A stretch of DNA of 64,000 bases from NCBI GenBank assembly GCA_029465975.1, contig CM055760.1, forward strand, positions 1,443,380 through 1,507,379, given 5' to 3'. Of this stretch, positions 1 to 11,135 are shown piece by piece. The notes below the pieces were generated by a model. It saw only the letters and a list, made by a program, of their open reading frames with translations, did no database searches and was not told where the DNA came from. The position numbers and the translations under genes were made by a program. Source of the DNA: Dallia pectoralis (taxonomy: Eukaryota > Chordata > Actinopteri > Esociformes > Umbridae). The stretch's first letter is position 1; each line of letters opens with the position of its first letter.

Positions 1-303
1 CCGCTACTCGCCCCTCCAAATGGAATATCCCTATTTTGCTGCACGATTAATTGCTGCATCCCTTGTATCTCAGTTTCCTTTCTACATATGCTTTATACGG
101 AAGCTGCATTCAGTGGCTATTTATCCGGCTGAAAGATCCTCTACAAAGCATAACCTGACCCTAAGAGGAGTTTAATAAATGTAATAAAAAACATGTTTTC
201 TCCTTGACTTAGAAGCTAGAAACAGGGGTGTATTGGTAAGCAGTCAAGCTCTCTATACCTTTTTACTCCAAAGTTACAAGTACAAAGGTACAATGAACAA
301 AAG
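1..303. other. No feature recognised
   Basis: Moderately AT-rich sequence with no open frame, repeat or terminal repeat that I can recognise. The extreme left edge has a short stretch that might look coding on the minus strand, but no splice acceptor supports it. Most likely intronic DNA. Confidence 0.5.
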
Positions 304-305
304 TA

Positions 306-1369
306 CAGGTGTTGGTCGAATAATTAGAATATCATCAAAAAGTTGATTTATTTCAGTAATTCCGTTCAAAAATTGAAACACAGACGTGACGCAAGACATG
401 GGTTTCAGCTTTCGCATTCCTTGTGTCAAGCCACTCTTGAACAAGTCACAGCGTCAGAAGCGTCTCGTCTGGGCTAAAGACAAAAAGGACTGGACTGCTG
501 CTGAGTGGTCCAAAGGTATCTTCTCTGCTGAAAGTAGATTTTACATTTACTTTGGAAATCAAGGTCCCAGAGTCTGGAGGAAGAGAGGAGAGGCACAGAA
601 TCCACATTGCTTGAAGTCCAGTGTAAAGTTTCCACAGTCAGTGATGGTTTGGGGTGCCACGTCATCTGCTGGTGTTGGTCCCCTGTGTTTTCTGAGGTCC
701 AAGGTCAACACAGCCGTCTACCAGGACGTTTTAGAAAACTACATGATTCCTGCTGCTGACCAACTTTATGCAGATTTCATTTTCCAACAGGACTTGGCCC
801 CTGCACACAGTGCCAAAGCTACCAGTACCTAGTTTGAGGACCATGGTACCCTGTTCTTAATTGGCCAGCAAACTCGCCTGACCCTATAGAAAATCTATGG
901 GATATTGTGAAGAGGAAGATGCGATACGCCAGACCCAACAATGCAGAGGAGCTAAAGGCCACTATCAGAGCAACCTGGGCTCTCATAACACCTGAGCAGT
1001 GCCACAGACTGATCGACTCCATGCCACGCCACATTGCTGCAGTAATTCAGGCAAAAGGAGCCCCAACTAAATATTGAGTGCTGTACATGCTCATACTTTT
1101 CATTTTCATACTTTTAGTTGGCCAACATTTCTAAAACTCTAAAACTTTATTTGTATTGGTTTTAAGTAATATTTAAATTTTCTGAGATACTGCATTTGGG
1201 ATTTTCATTAGTTGTCAGTTTAAATCATCGCAATTAAATGAAATAAACATTTGAAATATATCAGTCTGTGTGTAATGAATGAATATAATATCCAAGTTTC
1301 ACTTTTTGAATGGAATTACTTAAATAAATTAACTTTATGATGATATTCTAATTATATGACCAGCACCTG
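306..1369 (+). mobile_element. Tc1-like DNA transposon, internally deleted
   Basis: A 1064-bp element bounded by TA dinucleotides (304-305 and 1370-1371). Terminal inverted repeats of about 74 bp (306-379 and 1296-1369) start CAGGTGYTGGTC and match closely over their whole length. Complete Tc1 elements are about 1.6 kb; here the left TIR runs directly into the middle of the transposase, so the DNA-binding half and the left subterminal DNA are gone. It can only have been moved in trans, and its own transposase is dead. Confidence 0.93.
386..1077 (+). pseudogene. Tc1-like transposase, C-terminal catalytic part, broken
   Basis: Remnant of a Tc1-family DD34E transposase, the nuclease that cuts and rejoins the element at TA sites. 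The frame 386-832 holds the block around the first catalytic Asp, here SAES instead of the usual SDES, so that residue is changed to Ala. The second Asp is present in FQQDLAPAH. After a stop and frameshift near 832-860 the rest is open at 862-1077, with SPDPIENLW (third acidic residue) and the usual C-terminus ending in GAPTKY. The paired and homeodomain-like N-terminus is absent. Inactive on three counts: no DNA-binding domain, first Asp lost, frameshift. Confidence 0.9.
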
Positions 1370-1371
1370 TA

Positions 1372-1704
1372 CACTCAAGCATATGTTTGAGCTTGCAAGG
1401 GACAAATGACAGAAATCAATAGTTAGCCCACCTGATATATTAGCCAGATACTAATTAAACTAGGGTCTGTACTGTAGAACATATACTACTTAAACCAGGG
1501 TTTGTATAACGGGTCGAACATAATGACTCAAACTTATGAGAGCAGCTTTTATAGAGACAGAAAAATGACTAATATAATGATCTTTCCTAAGACAGCTGAA
1601 AGAGCTGTGTGAATAACAGTATAACTCTGTCCCAAATGGCGGGCCACTTTCAGGCCATGTGGTCAAAAGTAGTAAAGAAAATCACAATGAGTCCTTTGTA
1701 GCCT
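1372..1704. other. No feature recognised
   Basis: AT-rich spacer between the Tc1 element and the solo LTR. Nothing coding or repetitive seen. Confidence 0.5.
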
Positions 1705-2055
1705 GTTCTTATCACACCCTGATCTGTTTCACCTTACTTGTCATTATTTCCACCAGGTGTCTTCTATGTCTCATTATTTCCTGGTCTATATATGTCTGTG
1801 GTTCCTGTTCCCCCTTCCAGATTGTTTGTCGTTACATTCGTTTTCAGCGCTACCCTGTTCTGTGCTACCTGTTGTTCCCCGTTACCTGTACAGCTTTACC
1901 TTCCAGTTGCCTTTGACCTATTTCCGTTACTGACTCTGAACCAGCCTTAACCTTGGTACTGCTGCCTATGTTTTCTGTGTATGATCATTGCACGTTTATG
2001 TTTCATATTCCACGAACCAGCCTATGCCTCCAGTCATCTCACCCATAGTACCGAC

Positions 2056-2965
2056 TAGGGGTGCACGATATATCGACTTAATACCTTTATTGCGATATCA
2101 CTATCGAAAATGTCGCAAGAAATGCGATATTTATTTATACATTTATTTTGTGAAGAGACGCGTCGTTTGGTTTGGTGGCTTAGTTGTGTTCGATTTAAGC
2201 GCACGATTGTATACTATATATAATGATAACGTTTGATTGGTCAGTTGCCCTGTCACATGAGAGTGTGAGTGAACGGGTCCACTTAACGAACAGACCCACA
2301 TTACACGTGACGTATGTGTGAGCGCACGGGTCCACTAAACGAACAGACCCACATTACCAGTGACCTATGTGTTAACTCCGACAACGTGAGTGAAAAGAAA
2401 TATATACAGTCGGACAAAGAGAGAAAAAAGCAAATTAGAGATGCTAAAGAAAAGTTTAAGTCAACTAATGTCGCTCAAGCTGTTGTACTCTGCAAAACCT
2501 GCGGTATGGTGATACACCGGGCAAGAGGAAATACAACCAACCTATTTCCCATCTTAAAAACCACCACAAGCCACTATAGGATGAGTGCAAACGCCACAAT
2601 CGTGTCTCAGGTAAATCTATACTGAAATAATATGGGCATTATAATTGTTATGACTATTTTGCTGGTACTTGGTGCTCTACGCACAGCGCGTGATGCGCGT
2701 GGTGGGAGCGGTGGCGCACACAACCTGTTTTATAGACATGCTCTTTATGTATTCATTTTGTACCAGTCCAATTTGACTGTTAGTTCAAATAAACCATGGT
2801 GTTGTAAGAACTTGATTTTGTTTATATATATTAATCTATTATGAGGCATTTTCCCATAACTTTTGTATGTTTACATATTTTTAAGAATATCGAAATTAAT
2901 ATCGATATCGCAATATTCATGATCAATATCGCAATATCACATTTTGTCAATATCGTGCACCCCTA
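2056..2965 (+). mobile_element. Non-autonomous hAT transposon
   Basis: A 910-bp element with inverted ends TAGGGGTGCACGATAT flanked by an exact 8-bp duplication GTACCGAC (2048-2055 and 2966-2973), the hAT signature. It sits inside one copy of the 70-bp repeat, so it is younger than the LTR. It is too short for a full hAT transposase of roughly 600 residues and keeps only the front end of one. Confidence 0.93.
2314..2625 (+). pseudogene. BED-type zinc finger remnant of a hAT transposase
   Basis: A 103-codon open frame. Residues 58-93 contain CKTCGMVIH, then GNTTNLFPILK and a following His, the C-x2-C...GNTTNL...H layout of BED fingers at the N-terminus of hAT transposases and ZBED proteins. 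One finger position is degenerate (IL where HL is usual). The RNase H-like catalytic region and dimerisation domain are missing. It may still be transcribed but cannot catalyse transposition. Confidence 0.65.
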
Positions 2966-3486
2966 GTACCGACCTCTGCCCGTCTCTGACCACGAACCAG
3001 CCTATGCCTCTGTACCTTCAGTCATCTCACCCAGTGTACCAACCTCTGCCTGTCTCCGACCACGAACCAGCCTATGCCTCTGTACCTCCAGTCATTTGAC
3101 CCATAGTACCGACCTCTGCCTGTCTCTGACCACGAACCAGCCTATGCCTCTGTACCTTCAGTCATCTGACCCATAGTACCGACCTCTGCCTGTCTCCGAC
3201 CACAAACCAGCCTATGCCTCTGTACCGCCAGTCATCTGACCCATAGTACCATCCTCTGCCTGTCTCTGACCACGAACCAGCCTATGCCTCTGTACCGCCA
3301 GTCATCTGACCCATAGTACCGACCTCTGCCTGTCTCCGACCACAAACCAGCCTATGCCTCTGTACCTCCAGTCATCTGACCCATAGTACCAACCTCTGCC
3401 TGTCTCCGACCACAAACCAGCCTATGCCTCTGTACCGCCAGTCATCTGACCCAGTGTACCAACATCTGCCTGTCCCCTCCATACTA

Positions 3487-5123
3487 CAGTCCCTGACAAA
3501 AGTCTTGTCGCTTATATATTTTCTAGAAACACCTGCTATTAACCAGACTTTTAATTAATCAATTGGTGTTAGAAATAGCTCATATGAAAAGCTAAAACCT
3601 TCCCAAATGATGTTTAATCCACAGAAATGAATTAGTTTCACTGAAAAAAGATGTATCATTTAATCAAGACAGAAAGGTCAAATTTTGGCAAGACAAAAGT
3701 TTTGTCGCCTATACAGAAATTGAACACATTTACTGCAAATACAAAAATATGTCAGCAAATTAAGTAGTGGTGCTGTGAGGTCCAAATTGAATATCTTGTA
3801 TGACTTCCATGAGCTTGAAGGACTGCATCCATGCGGTTTGGCAAGGATTCATACAATTTATTGATGAAGTCATCAGGAATAGCAAAGAAAGCAGTCTTGC
3901 ATGCCTCCCAGAGTTCATCAATATACTTTGGTTTCGTCTTCCATGCTTCCTCTTTCATCCTACCCCACATATGCTCAATGATGTTTATGTCTGGTGACTG
4001 GGCTGGCCAATCCTGGAACATCTTGATCTTCTTCACCTTGAGGAACTTTGATGTGGAGATGGAAGTATGTGATGGTGCAACATCCTGCTGCAGAATTTGT
4101 CCTATTTTATGGATGGGAATATAAGAGGTAGCTAAGATTTCTTGGTATTTTAGACTATTGATGTTGCCTTCCACCCTGCAGATCTCTTGCACACCCCCAT
4201 ACTGGAAGTAACCCCAGACCATGATTTTTCCGCCACCAAAATTGTTTTCTGGGTGAATCTCGGATCCATGCGGGCTCCAGTAGGTGTCCTGCAATATTTG
4301 CGGTGACTGTGGTGTAATTCAACAGAAGATTCATCTGAAAAATCCACCTTCTTCCACTTTTCCAGCGTCCATCCTTTTAGGAGGCTGTGGGCCTTGGAAA
4401 TGCAACACGGTTTTTCAATTGTCTTTTGTTTAGTGCTGGCTTCTGGGCACTGATTCGACCATGGAGGCCATTTTGAGACAGAATCCGACAAACTGTTCTG
4501 GTTGAAACAGGGACTTCAGGTGACCAGGTCTCGTGGAGCTCTGCTGCAGTGGAAAATGGGCTGGCCTTGGATTTTCGAGCCAACAAACGGTCCTCTCGAG
4601 CAGTTGTCTTGAGGGGTCTGCCTGACCTGGGCTTGTCAAAAACGTCTCCAGTGTCTTCAGATGTTTTTTTTTATCCTCTGTACTTGACGCTGAGACACAT
4701 TGAAGGTGTCTGCCACATCAGCAGTGGATCTGGTTTTCAGCCTCTTGATAATCAAAACTTTAGTCTCAGGGTGACACTTAGGCATGTTTGCAGAGGTCTA
4801 GTTGCAGTTGATGTGAAGGTCCAGTGTACTGTGGTTGTTTTTATACACACCTGAGACCTAATTGATCCATTATTAGTCACAGGTGAAGCTCATATGACAA
4901 GGCGACAACACTTATGTCTTTGCAAAAATTGACTCAATGGGCTTTACCAAGCTGTGAATATTAGAATACTTTTTGACAGTTTAATTTTGCACTGAAACAT
5001 TATTACAAAAGCTGTTGGGATTAAAATGAGCCATTTCTTGTAAAAACATCTTGATTAGAAATATATTTCAGCGGCACTTCAGGTCAATTTGTACACAAGC
5101 GACAAGACTTTTGTCAGGGACTG
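3487..5123 (-). mobile_element. Near full-length Tc1-like transposon
   Basis: A 1637-bp element with ends CAGTCCCTGACAAAAGTCTT and its inverse, flanked by TA (3485-3486, 5124-5125). Its size is that of a complete Tc1. It is inserted in the last copies of the 70-bp repeat, so it is younger than the solo LTR. The transposase reads on the minus strand. Confidence 0.95.
3752..4785 (-). pseudogene. Tc1-like transposase, full length but frameshifted
   Basis: The start lies at 4785 (MPKCHPETKV), followed by the first helix-turn-helix (STADVADTFNVSQRQVQRIK), then a stop near 4660. The second helix-turn-helix region is in another frame (STAAELHETW ... VPVSTRTVCRIL, about 4586-4430). The first catalytic Asp is in VDFSDES (4377-4330 region), the second in LQQDVAPSH and the Glu in SPDINIIEHMWG, in the 3752-4294 frame. 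All three DDE residues survive, but at least two frame changes and a stop break it. The coding order and spacing are those of the family. Confidence 0.9.
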
Positions 5124-5202
5124 TACTTTAATAAACACTGGATTTACTTAACCTGGTCTCAGTCTCTGCGCTTGGGTCCATTGTTCTGGTCGTGATAGTT
5201 CT

Positions 5203-5650
5203 TTACTTATAAAGTTGCAAAAATATTCACACATCTACATTCTTGAAGGGGAGCACATGAACCTGCAAACAACCACAATACAACTTCCAGGTGCAACTCA
5301 CCTGACTGACCACAAGGGGTCGCTACCATAGATTTAAACATATTACTAAGATAAATAGAAGCAAAAGATTTGTAGCCTACTCATCCTTGCTTTAGACACA
5401 TTCAGTTCGATCCCACCATACTCAAGCACCCTGTACAAGCCTAATACTTGTCAGGTCGTTTTTGGGAAGACAAAGGAGACATCGTATTTTTGTTTAAATT
5501 CAGTAACTTAAACAATATTCTAGCAAGCAAGCAGACAATTCATACATGAAAGCAATTCAATAATTAAATACATTTGTTTTATATTAATAGCCACTTGTTT
5601 ACTGGAATAATTTAAAACATTACATCTTAGTATTAAATGTGTACATTTAA
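5203..5650. other. No feature recognised
   Basis: AT-rich spacer with no recognised coding sequence or terminal repeats. Confidence 0.5.
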
Positions 5651-5935
5651 TTCAAAAGGTATTCAGGTCTTTAGAACCTGGCCGAGAAGTCTTTAGAACT
5701 TCCAGGTCTTAAGAACTTGATTCAAAAGGTCTTTAGAACCTTTTTATGTCTTTATAACCTGACAGAGACGTCTTTAGAACTTACAGGTCCTAAGAACATT
5801 ATTCAAAAGGTCTCTAGAACCTTTCCAGGTCTCTAGAACTTACATTACATCTTAGTAGTCTTGAGAACCTTTTCAGGTCTTTTGAACTTCAAAATGTCTT
5901 TATTCAAAGGGTCTTTGGAACCTTTTTCTGGTCTT
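5651..5935 (+). repeat. Degenerate repeat built from AGGTCTTTAGAACCT-like words
   Basis: The words TTCAAAAGGTCT, CTTTAGAACCT and CAGGTCYTNAGAACTT recur about every 20-30 bp in a looser unit of roughly 70-80 bp (5651, 5721, 5802). Copies have diverged strongly, so the array is old. Confidence 0.7.
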
Positions 5936-6023
5936 GAATACACTGAGGTTCAACTTGCTCATGTTAACCAGCCGTTTGGCGTGGTGGAAGATGTTGGCTT
6001 CAGCAGGCTAATGATGTAGCTAG

Positions 6024-6210
6024 AGCCGCGTTATGCTATTAGCCGTGTTATGCTATTAGCCGCGTTATGCTATTAGCCGCGTTATGCTATTAGCCGCGTT
6101 ATGCTATTAGCCGCGTTATGCTATTAGCCGCGTTATGCTATTAGCCGCGTTATGCTATTAGCCGCGTTATGCTATTAGCCGCGTTATGCTATTAGCCGCG
6201 TTATGCTATT
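6024..6210 (+). repeat. 17-bp minisatellite, about 11 copies
   Basis: Exact or nearly exact head-to-tail copies of AGCCGCGTTATGCTATT with one variant (GCCGTGTT) in the second copy. CpG is retained in almost every copy, unusual for old vertebrate repeats and suggesting recent homogenisation. Confidence 0.97.
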
Positions 6211-6544
6211 AGCCGTCATTACTGTTGTCACATTACCTGAACTTCAGAGTGTTGTCGACAGTCACATTAGCTTTACCAGTCCTGTTAGCATGTTAAGCCC
6301 CACTGCCCAGTGGATAGACTACACTCACCGAAGTGCTCCGGTTCTCACACAGCAGTTGCAATTGCATTCGCATTTGATAACATGTTTAGGAAATGGAAAA
6401 TAGAAAGAGAACGAGTGCATGTCGTGCTACGTGAATTACGTAAATTATTTGACAATGTATTTTTATTTATTGTACTCGTAAAGACTGACGTTTGAAGTCT
6501 GAATTAAAAATAAAATGTGGCACTGGAATATCATTTATTCTTCT

Positions 6545-6636
6545 ACAAGTATATCGGTATCGGCATCGGCCAAAACGAGTTTAAAAATATCGTCATATCG
6601 GATATCGGCCAAAAACGAATATCGTGCATCCCAAGT
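6545..6636 (+). mobile_element. Right end of a hAT-like element
   Basis: Runs of TATCGGTATCGGCATCGGCC followed by ATATCGTGCATCCCAA resemble the right terminus of hAT elements of the GGGATGCACGATAT type. No matching left end was found upstream, so this is a fragment. Confidence 0.5.
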
Positions 6637-7415
6637 CATTGCTGTACAGAATTTCTAATTCAATTTACCTGGTAAAATAAGAAAAGTTGAAATGTGTAGT
6701 TTGATTATTATCTTACCCTGAGGAAGCTGGAAGTATTTTCAGATAATTTTATTGTAGTCTATTCAGTACTGTGTGGAGCGTTTCTCTGCTTTGTGATTAA
6801 TTGCTAAGTGGTTACTTGGCAGGCTACAAAATACAAATCAATAACAGAATATATTGTTACTGTTGATGGAGCAAATCTTCAGATACAAGAAACAAATGTC
6901 AACAAATGAAAATACACCTATTTTAATAGTACTTAATTTGCCTAAAGCATGCCAGAAAATATATAAAATGGATCAAAACAACCTATTCAGAATTGCCAAT
7001 AGTGATCAAAGGAAGTATCTAACCCCGCTCTATGCATCTTATCCCTTCCAAATCTCTGGAGACCACAAGGAATGGCTATAAATCCTGGAATGTCATAAAC
7101 ACCTAAACATCAAATCACAACCAATATAAACATAGTGGCAACTTATTTATTAGCAATAACATGTTGAACTTCCAGTTGAACCACTTATAGAAATGAGCTA
7201 CATACAAAATGCTGAAATCATGTGTTGAATTCCAGTAGCTACATTGCTGGATATCATCCAACAACATACCGGTAGCTACTGGACAAATGTCACTACCTTC
7301 TTCCCTTATAATAACAAGAATTACAGCTCAAACTTTCCTCCATCCTCCTGTTTTTTTTTCACAATCAAAAGTGAATTCTACTGCAAGGCCAAGAATAAAA
7401 AAGCAAGATACCCAC

Positions 7416-7437
7416 CTTGGACAGAGTTTAAATCCAT
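7416..7437 (-). CDS. Candidate alternative first coding exon (speculative)
   Basis: On the minus strand an ATG (7437-7435) opens seven codons (MDLNSVQ) plus one base, ending at a donor-like AAG|GTGGGT (boundary 7416/7415). Upstream on that strand are a CCAAT box (plus-strand CCAAT 7534-7538) and a GC-rich, Sp1-like block near 7580. The phase (one base left over) equals that at the 3' end of the PH exon at 33956, so it could join a phase-1 acceptor of the same gene. ARHGAP24 is known to have shorter isoforms starting after the PH domain; this position and strand fit that, but a seven-codon match is weak evidence. Confidence 0.25.
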
Positions 7438-7439
7438 AT

Positions 7440-7640
7440 AGTGGAGCGGCAGTAGCCTACTCTCTGCCTTTGCCGTGCTTACAGGAGCCCGAGAAGTTGT
7501 GTGAACCTGCATTCACAAACCTCTTCATCTGGCCCAATCAGCCTCCTCGCCCCCTTCCCTCGGACAGCTAGACACTCTCTGCAACCCGCCTCCCTCTATC
7601 TCCTCCTCTGCAATTTCTCTTCTGACTTAAAGCGTACCGC
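7440..7640 (-). promoter_or_regulatory. Candidate promoter region
   Basis: A locally GC-richer segment in AT-rich surroundings. On the minus strand it has a purine-rich GGGAGGCGGG block, an inverted CCAAT motif about 100 bp upstream of the ATG at 7437, and no TATA box at the expected place. It would drive the short exon described at 7416-7437. No transcript evidence is available here. Confidence 0.25.
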
Positions 7641-10200
7641 GCAACTCTCTGACTCACTCACAAAAGCAGTGACAACACCAACAGAAATGCAAAGAAAGGT
7701 AGTGATCAGTTGATTTACCTCTGTTGTCTGGTCCAGAGTGAAATATCAAAGTCACATCCTACACAGAAGGAAGCGCAGCAAAGCAGCGTAGACTCACCCG
7801 GGCTGTTATGCGGCTTAACATACACTTAGTGAATTGGCTAGGCAGTGGGAGGCTACAGTCAATGGTGGTCTGTTCTGTCCCAATAGGACATGGCTGGCTG
7901 TGACCAAGGAGCTGTTGTAAATTACCAGTCTAAGTGCAGTCCTCCGACCCACCAAGACCCGGGGAGGTCTCCCTTCTCTGCTCTCTCTCATGGCTTGTAA
8001 ATCTTGTCGACAGACCAGGCACTCTGCCAAATAACTCAGCCTCCTTGGAGCTCTATTAATACAACCACCGTTGCATATCAGCGATGGGCAGCGGTGTTCC
8101 CTCTTCATTGGTTAATCTATCCGCATAAACAGAAGGAGGGTCTTTAATAATAGTCTCATTCTTAACTTTTTTTTAGGACCAGTGATTCAAGTGAACAAGA
8201 AGTACTACTGCAATGGATACTCGGTCTATTACATGGGCTACCTGAATTAACTCAAGAGACCATGGGAGGGTAGCCTACTTTAGGTGTGCTCAACACAAGG
8301 CAACATTCCATTGTTCGTACATAAAACATTAAAAATAAAACTTCATAAAAAAAAACTTCATTAAAAAGGCAATCTGCAGTTTTCACATAAATATTGTCCA
8401 AAATGCACTTGATCTATTTTGAGGTATTAAAGTTATCGTTGCCTAAGCCCCAAAAAAAATTCTGATAGTGTATTGGTACTTCCACTGTGCTCAAATTTCA
8501 AAGGTTACTGGTCTTGTAGGCAATCCCTCAATGTTTTAGGTACTCTTTGTAATTGTTTCAACTGGTGATGGCCCCTTTAACGGGCAGTCACTGAATCTAG
8601 CCAATAGATTTGATTAAATGCTACTGCAACTCAATTAGAATGGACTCTATTGCAGTAACCTGAAAGAGACCGGGAAAAGTGACTGAAATAAGCTTCTTCC
8701 AAATATTTACCTCACTTGGAATTAGTTGACATACCATCTCCAAACTTTCAAGTTACGTATCCAAGCAATCTTGCAGACAACTACATTCACAAACAGATGT
8801 AACTACAGAAGCAGCAGAAAGAAGCAGCCCTGAAAAAGTCTAAATATGCCCTGCCGGAAAGTTCTGGCTAACCTGATACTTGTTGCTGGGGGTAAGGGCA
8901 GGGGGGGTGCACAGGGTTAGCCTGGAGTTTTGACATGTCAAATAGCAATTCCCAGACATAGGGGTATAGTCTCAGACAATTTCTGGTTGCCGCCGTTACC
9001 TATTCCCTACATAATGGCTGTTTGGAACAAAAAAGAAACGACACGTCAAGCTGTGATCCTCTCCATCAGGCCTGGTTATATAAGCATCTGAGTTTCCAGT
9101 CTCCAAACTTGGCCAAGACCCAGACAGACAGTTAGGACTAAGCTAGACTCCTCTACTGTCAGTTCGTTGACCTATGGGCCACACACACATAACCAGCACA
9201 GTAACGCATCAAGACAGTGCTTCAAAAAGTCTTCCTATCTCCTTTATTATCTGTTTTTGTCTCTCCTTTTCAGTTCTCTTTAGCTTTTACCTATATTTTC
9301 TCCCTGTCACATCCCCTCATCACACATACCCATGAAGTCAGCAGTAGTATGAACCTCTTCTGCACTGTGTTCAGTAAGTGGCTGACTGGCTGTGTTTTCC
9401 AAGGGCTGTGGCAGGAGCAGGCAGTCACATAGACATGGGACCGCCGTTTCTCACGTTTTTGAATTGCTGCTTTATTAAGCTTGCATGGGAGTTGACAGAC
9501 AACATAATCAACGGAACAGTGTACAAACATCAAATCTATCGGGGAAGTACGTTTTATTTTTTATTAGTTGAACCTAGGTCAGATGTTGGAGACTAAATGT
9601 TCAATGATAGTTTGACTGGATAATGTAATTCCAGAGGCCGTTGTCCATTTCAAGATAATATGCACTGTTTAGATATTTTAAAATTCTCTACTTTCTTCAC
9701 ATGGAGAATAGCAGTGTTACATTTCAGTGGCAGGGCATTTCACTTAGCATAGTAGTTAATCAAAACTCCCTCAGTGGGGACAGCAAAATGGTCTCCCAGA
9801 CATTTGTCTTCTGTCACAGAGATGGGTCTATGGAGCTACACACATTTACTCAGCCAATTACAGTAAACACAAAACATTTTTAGGCTGAATTGAAGAGAAC
9901 ATTTTTGAAAAATAGAGGAGAATGTCTTGTTGAAGGCCAGAGGGCTGGATTCAAATATATGCTGCAGCGGTACGTGTTCACCAGAAGCTGGACCACCCAA
10001 GGCTGCTCCCTAATGGCTTTCAATCATTGTCATTCCAAATAATGTGTTTAAAGTGAGTAACATGTCAGCCAGAAGAGAGTGACATGTGTACATCTGTTTC
10101 ATTTTGCTGTACACATCCTAACCAATCTGTTTCAGGTGTAAAGGAATTTAATCACTAGACTCCATATCATTATGCAATATGCAATAGGCCACAGCTCATA
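7641..10200. other. No feature recognised
   Basis: About 2.5 kb without a convincing coding frame, TIR, LTR or tandem repeat. Open frames up to about 97 codons occur on both strands but lack family motifs. A TATATAA string near 9078 has no associated gene that I can see. Confidence 0.45.
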
Positions 10201-10205
10201 ACACT

Positions 10206-10290
10206 GTATTCAGAGGCGTAGGTTTGGTTTGAACATGGTGGGGACACAGTTTTACCATTCTTTTTGCTATTGATGCTCCTTCCTGTTGCT
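10206..10290 (+). repeat. Dispersed repeat, copy 1 (pair with 36058)
   Basis: About 85 bp starting CAGAGGCGTAGGTTTGGTT and continuing GGTGGGGACACAGTTTTACC closely match 36058-36142. The CAGAGG start suggests a hAT-type terminus, but no right end or target duplication was found. It is followed by a CA/CCCC-rich run (10320-10360). Confidence 0.6.
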
Positions 10291-10894
10291 AAAAGCATGA
10301 GCAGAAAGTGTTTGTGCAAACACACACACACCCACACACCCCCCCACCCCCACACACGCCAAAATGTGAAAGCCTCCTTGTAAATGAATATAGATGGCTT
10401 AAATGTGTACACTGTTATTTAAGAAGTGCACATACATTTAGGCTTTTATGGTGCTATATTACCACACTAACAATTTTATAGTAAACCAAATAAATGTTGA
10501 TGTATTGAAAACATGATTGAGTTAAAATTATTGACATGACATGAATATGGTCCTGTCGCTCCTGTCTAATGTGTGTGCGGGACGAGGGCAAATCAGAATA
10601 ATTCTAATAGTAAATGCACAGAAACAACAAAAAAAACAATAATAACAATATTTTATATAAAGTTGAAAATGTATTTTATTCAAATTGTGTTTATTCAAAT
10701 TCAAATTTCAACACATGCTATAGAATATACTCCAGATAAATTGTTATTTCTTTCTCTGCATGTACAAGTTATGTGTTTGGGCAAGGAAACGTAATAACCT
10801 AGTTGTGACAGAGCTTTCTCACCATAATTCGCAAAATACCCCTCGTCTGTGATGCGAAGCAAGTTTAAAATGTACTAATGTGATGCACTAAAGG

Positions 10895-11135
10895 CAGCCC
10901 AACATCACTAGAATTACGTTCCCCGGGAACTATTGTAGGAACACGCGAGTACGTTACTAGTGAACGTATCTACCATGCATTTATGTTAAAAAATAGCGTG
11001 TGGAATTGAACCAATGCATTCGGCTCGGCAGGCGAGCGTCCTACCCACTGCTTTTTACTTTTTAATTACGTTTTACTAGTAACGTAATCTCGTGTTTCTA
11101 CAACAGTTCCCAGGGAACGTAATTGTTGTGATATA
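10895..11135. mobile_element. Fold-back element with a tRNA-like centre
   Basis: The left arm (about 10905-10975, AATTACGTTCCCCGGGAACT...) and right arm (about 11062-11130) are inverted copies of each other over about 60 bp with several mismatches, including the inner TACGTTACTAGT word. Between them, on the minus strand, is a degenerate tRNA-like stretch: an A-box-like AGTGGGTAGGACG, a hairpin GCTCGCCTGCCGAGC and a B-box-like GGTTCAATTCC. Best described as a MITE or fold-back unit enclosing a tRNA/SINE-like head. Confidence 0.55.

Larger units (their letters stand above)
2011..3478 (+). repeat. 70-bp tandem repeat inside the solo LTR, split by a hAT
   Basis: About seven head-to-tail copies, phase starts at 2988, 3058, 3128, 3198, 3268, 3338 and 3408, each beginning GACCACRAACCAGCCTATG. 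One shorter copy lies at 2011-2055, left of the hAT insertion. The period is 70 bp throughout with a few substitutions per copy. The array lies between the TATA-like motif and the AATAAA, so it would be inside the transcribed part of the LTR. Confidence 0.9.
1710..5197 (+). mobile_element. Solo LTR (Gypsy-like), carrying two later insertions
   Basis: The ends are TATCACACCC and GGTCGTGATA, an inverted pair that looks like TGTCA/TGACA with one transition in each. They are flanked by an exact 5-bp duplication GTTCT (1705-1709 and 5198-5202). Inside are a TATA-like CTATATATG near 1786, an AATAAA near 5130 and the U5-like motif CTCTGCGCTTGGGTCC, all in LTR order on the plus strand. No coding interior remains, as expected after LTR-LTR recombination. 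Removing the hAT (2056-2965) and Tc1 (3487-5123) insertions leaves about 0.93 kb, more than half of it a 70-bp tandem repeat. Confidence 0.75.

Noticed and set aside
1..60. Next exon of the host gene on the minus strand (IPFGG-like codons)
   Set aside because: The preceding sequence lacks a pyrimidine tract and the codons do not continue the PH domain.
7815..8108. 97-codon minus-strand frame as a gene
   Set aside because: No recognisable domain, splice context or homology.
10985..11045. A functional tRNA gene
   Set aside because: The anticodon loop is too short and the T and acceptor stems do not pair; only tRNA-like.
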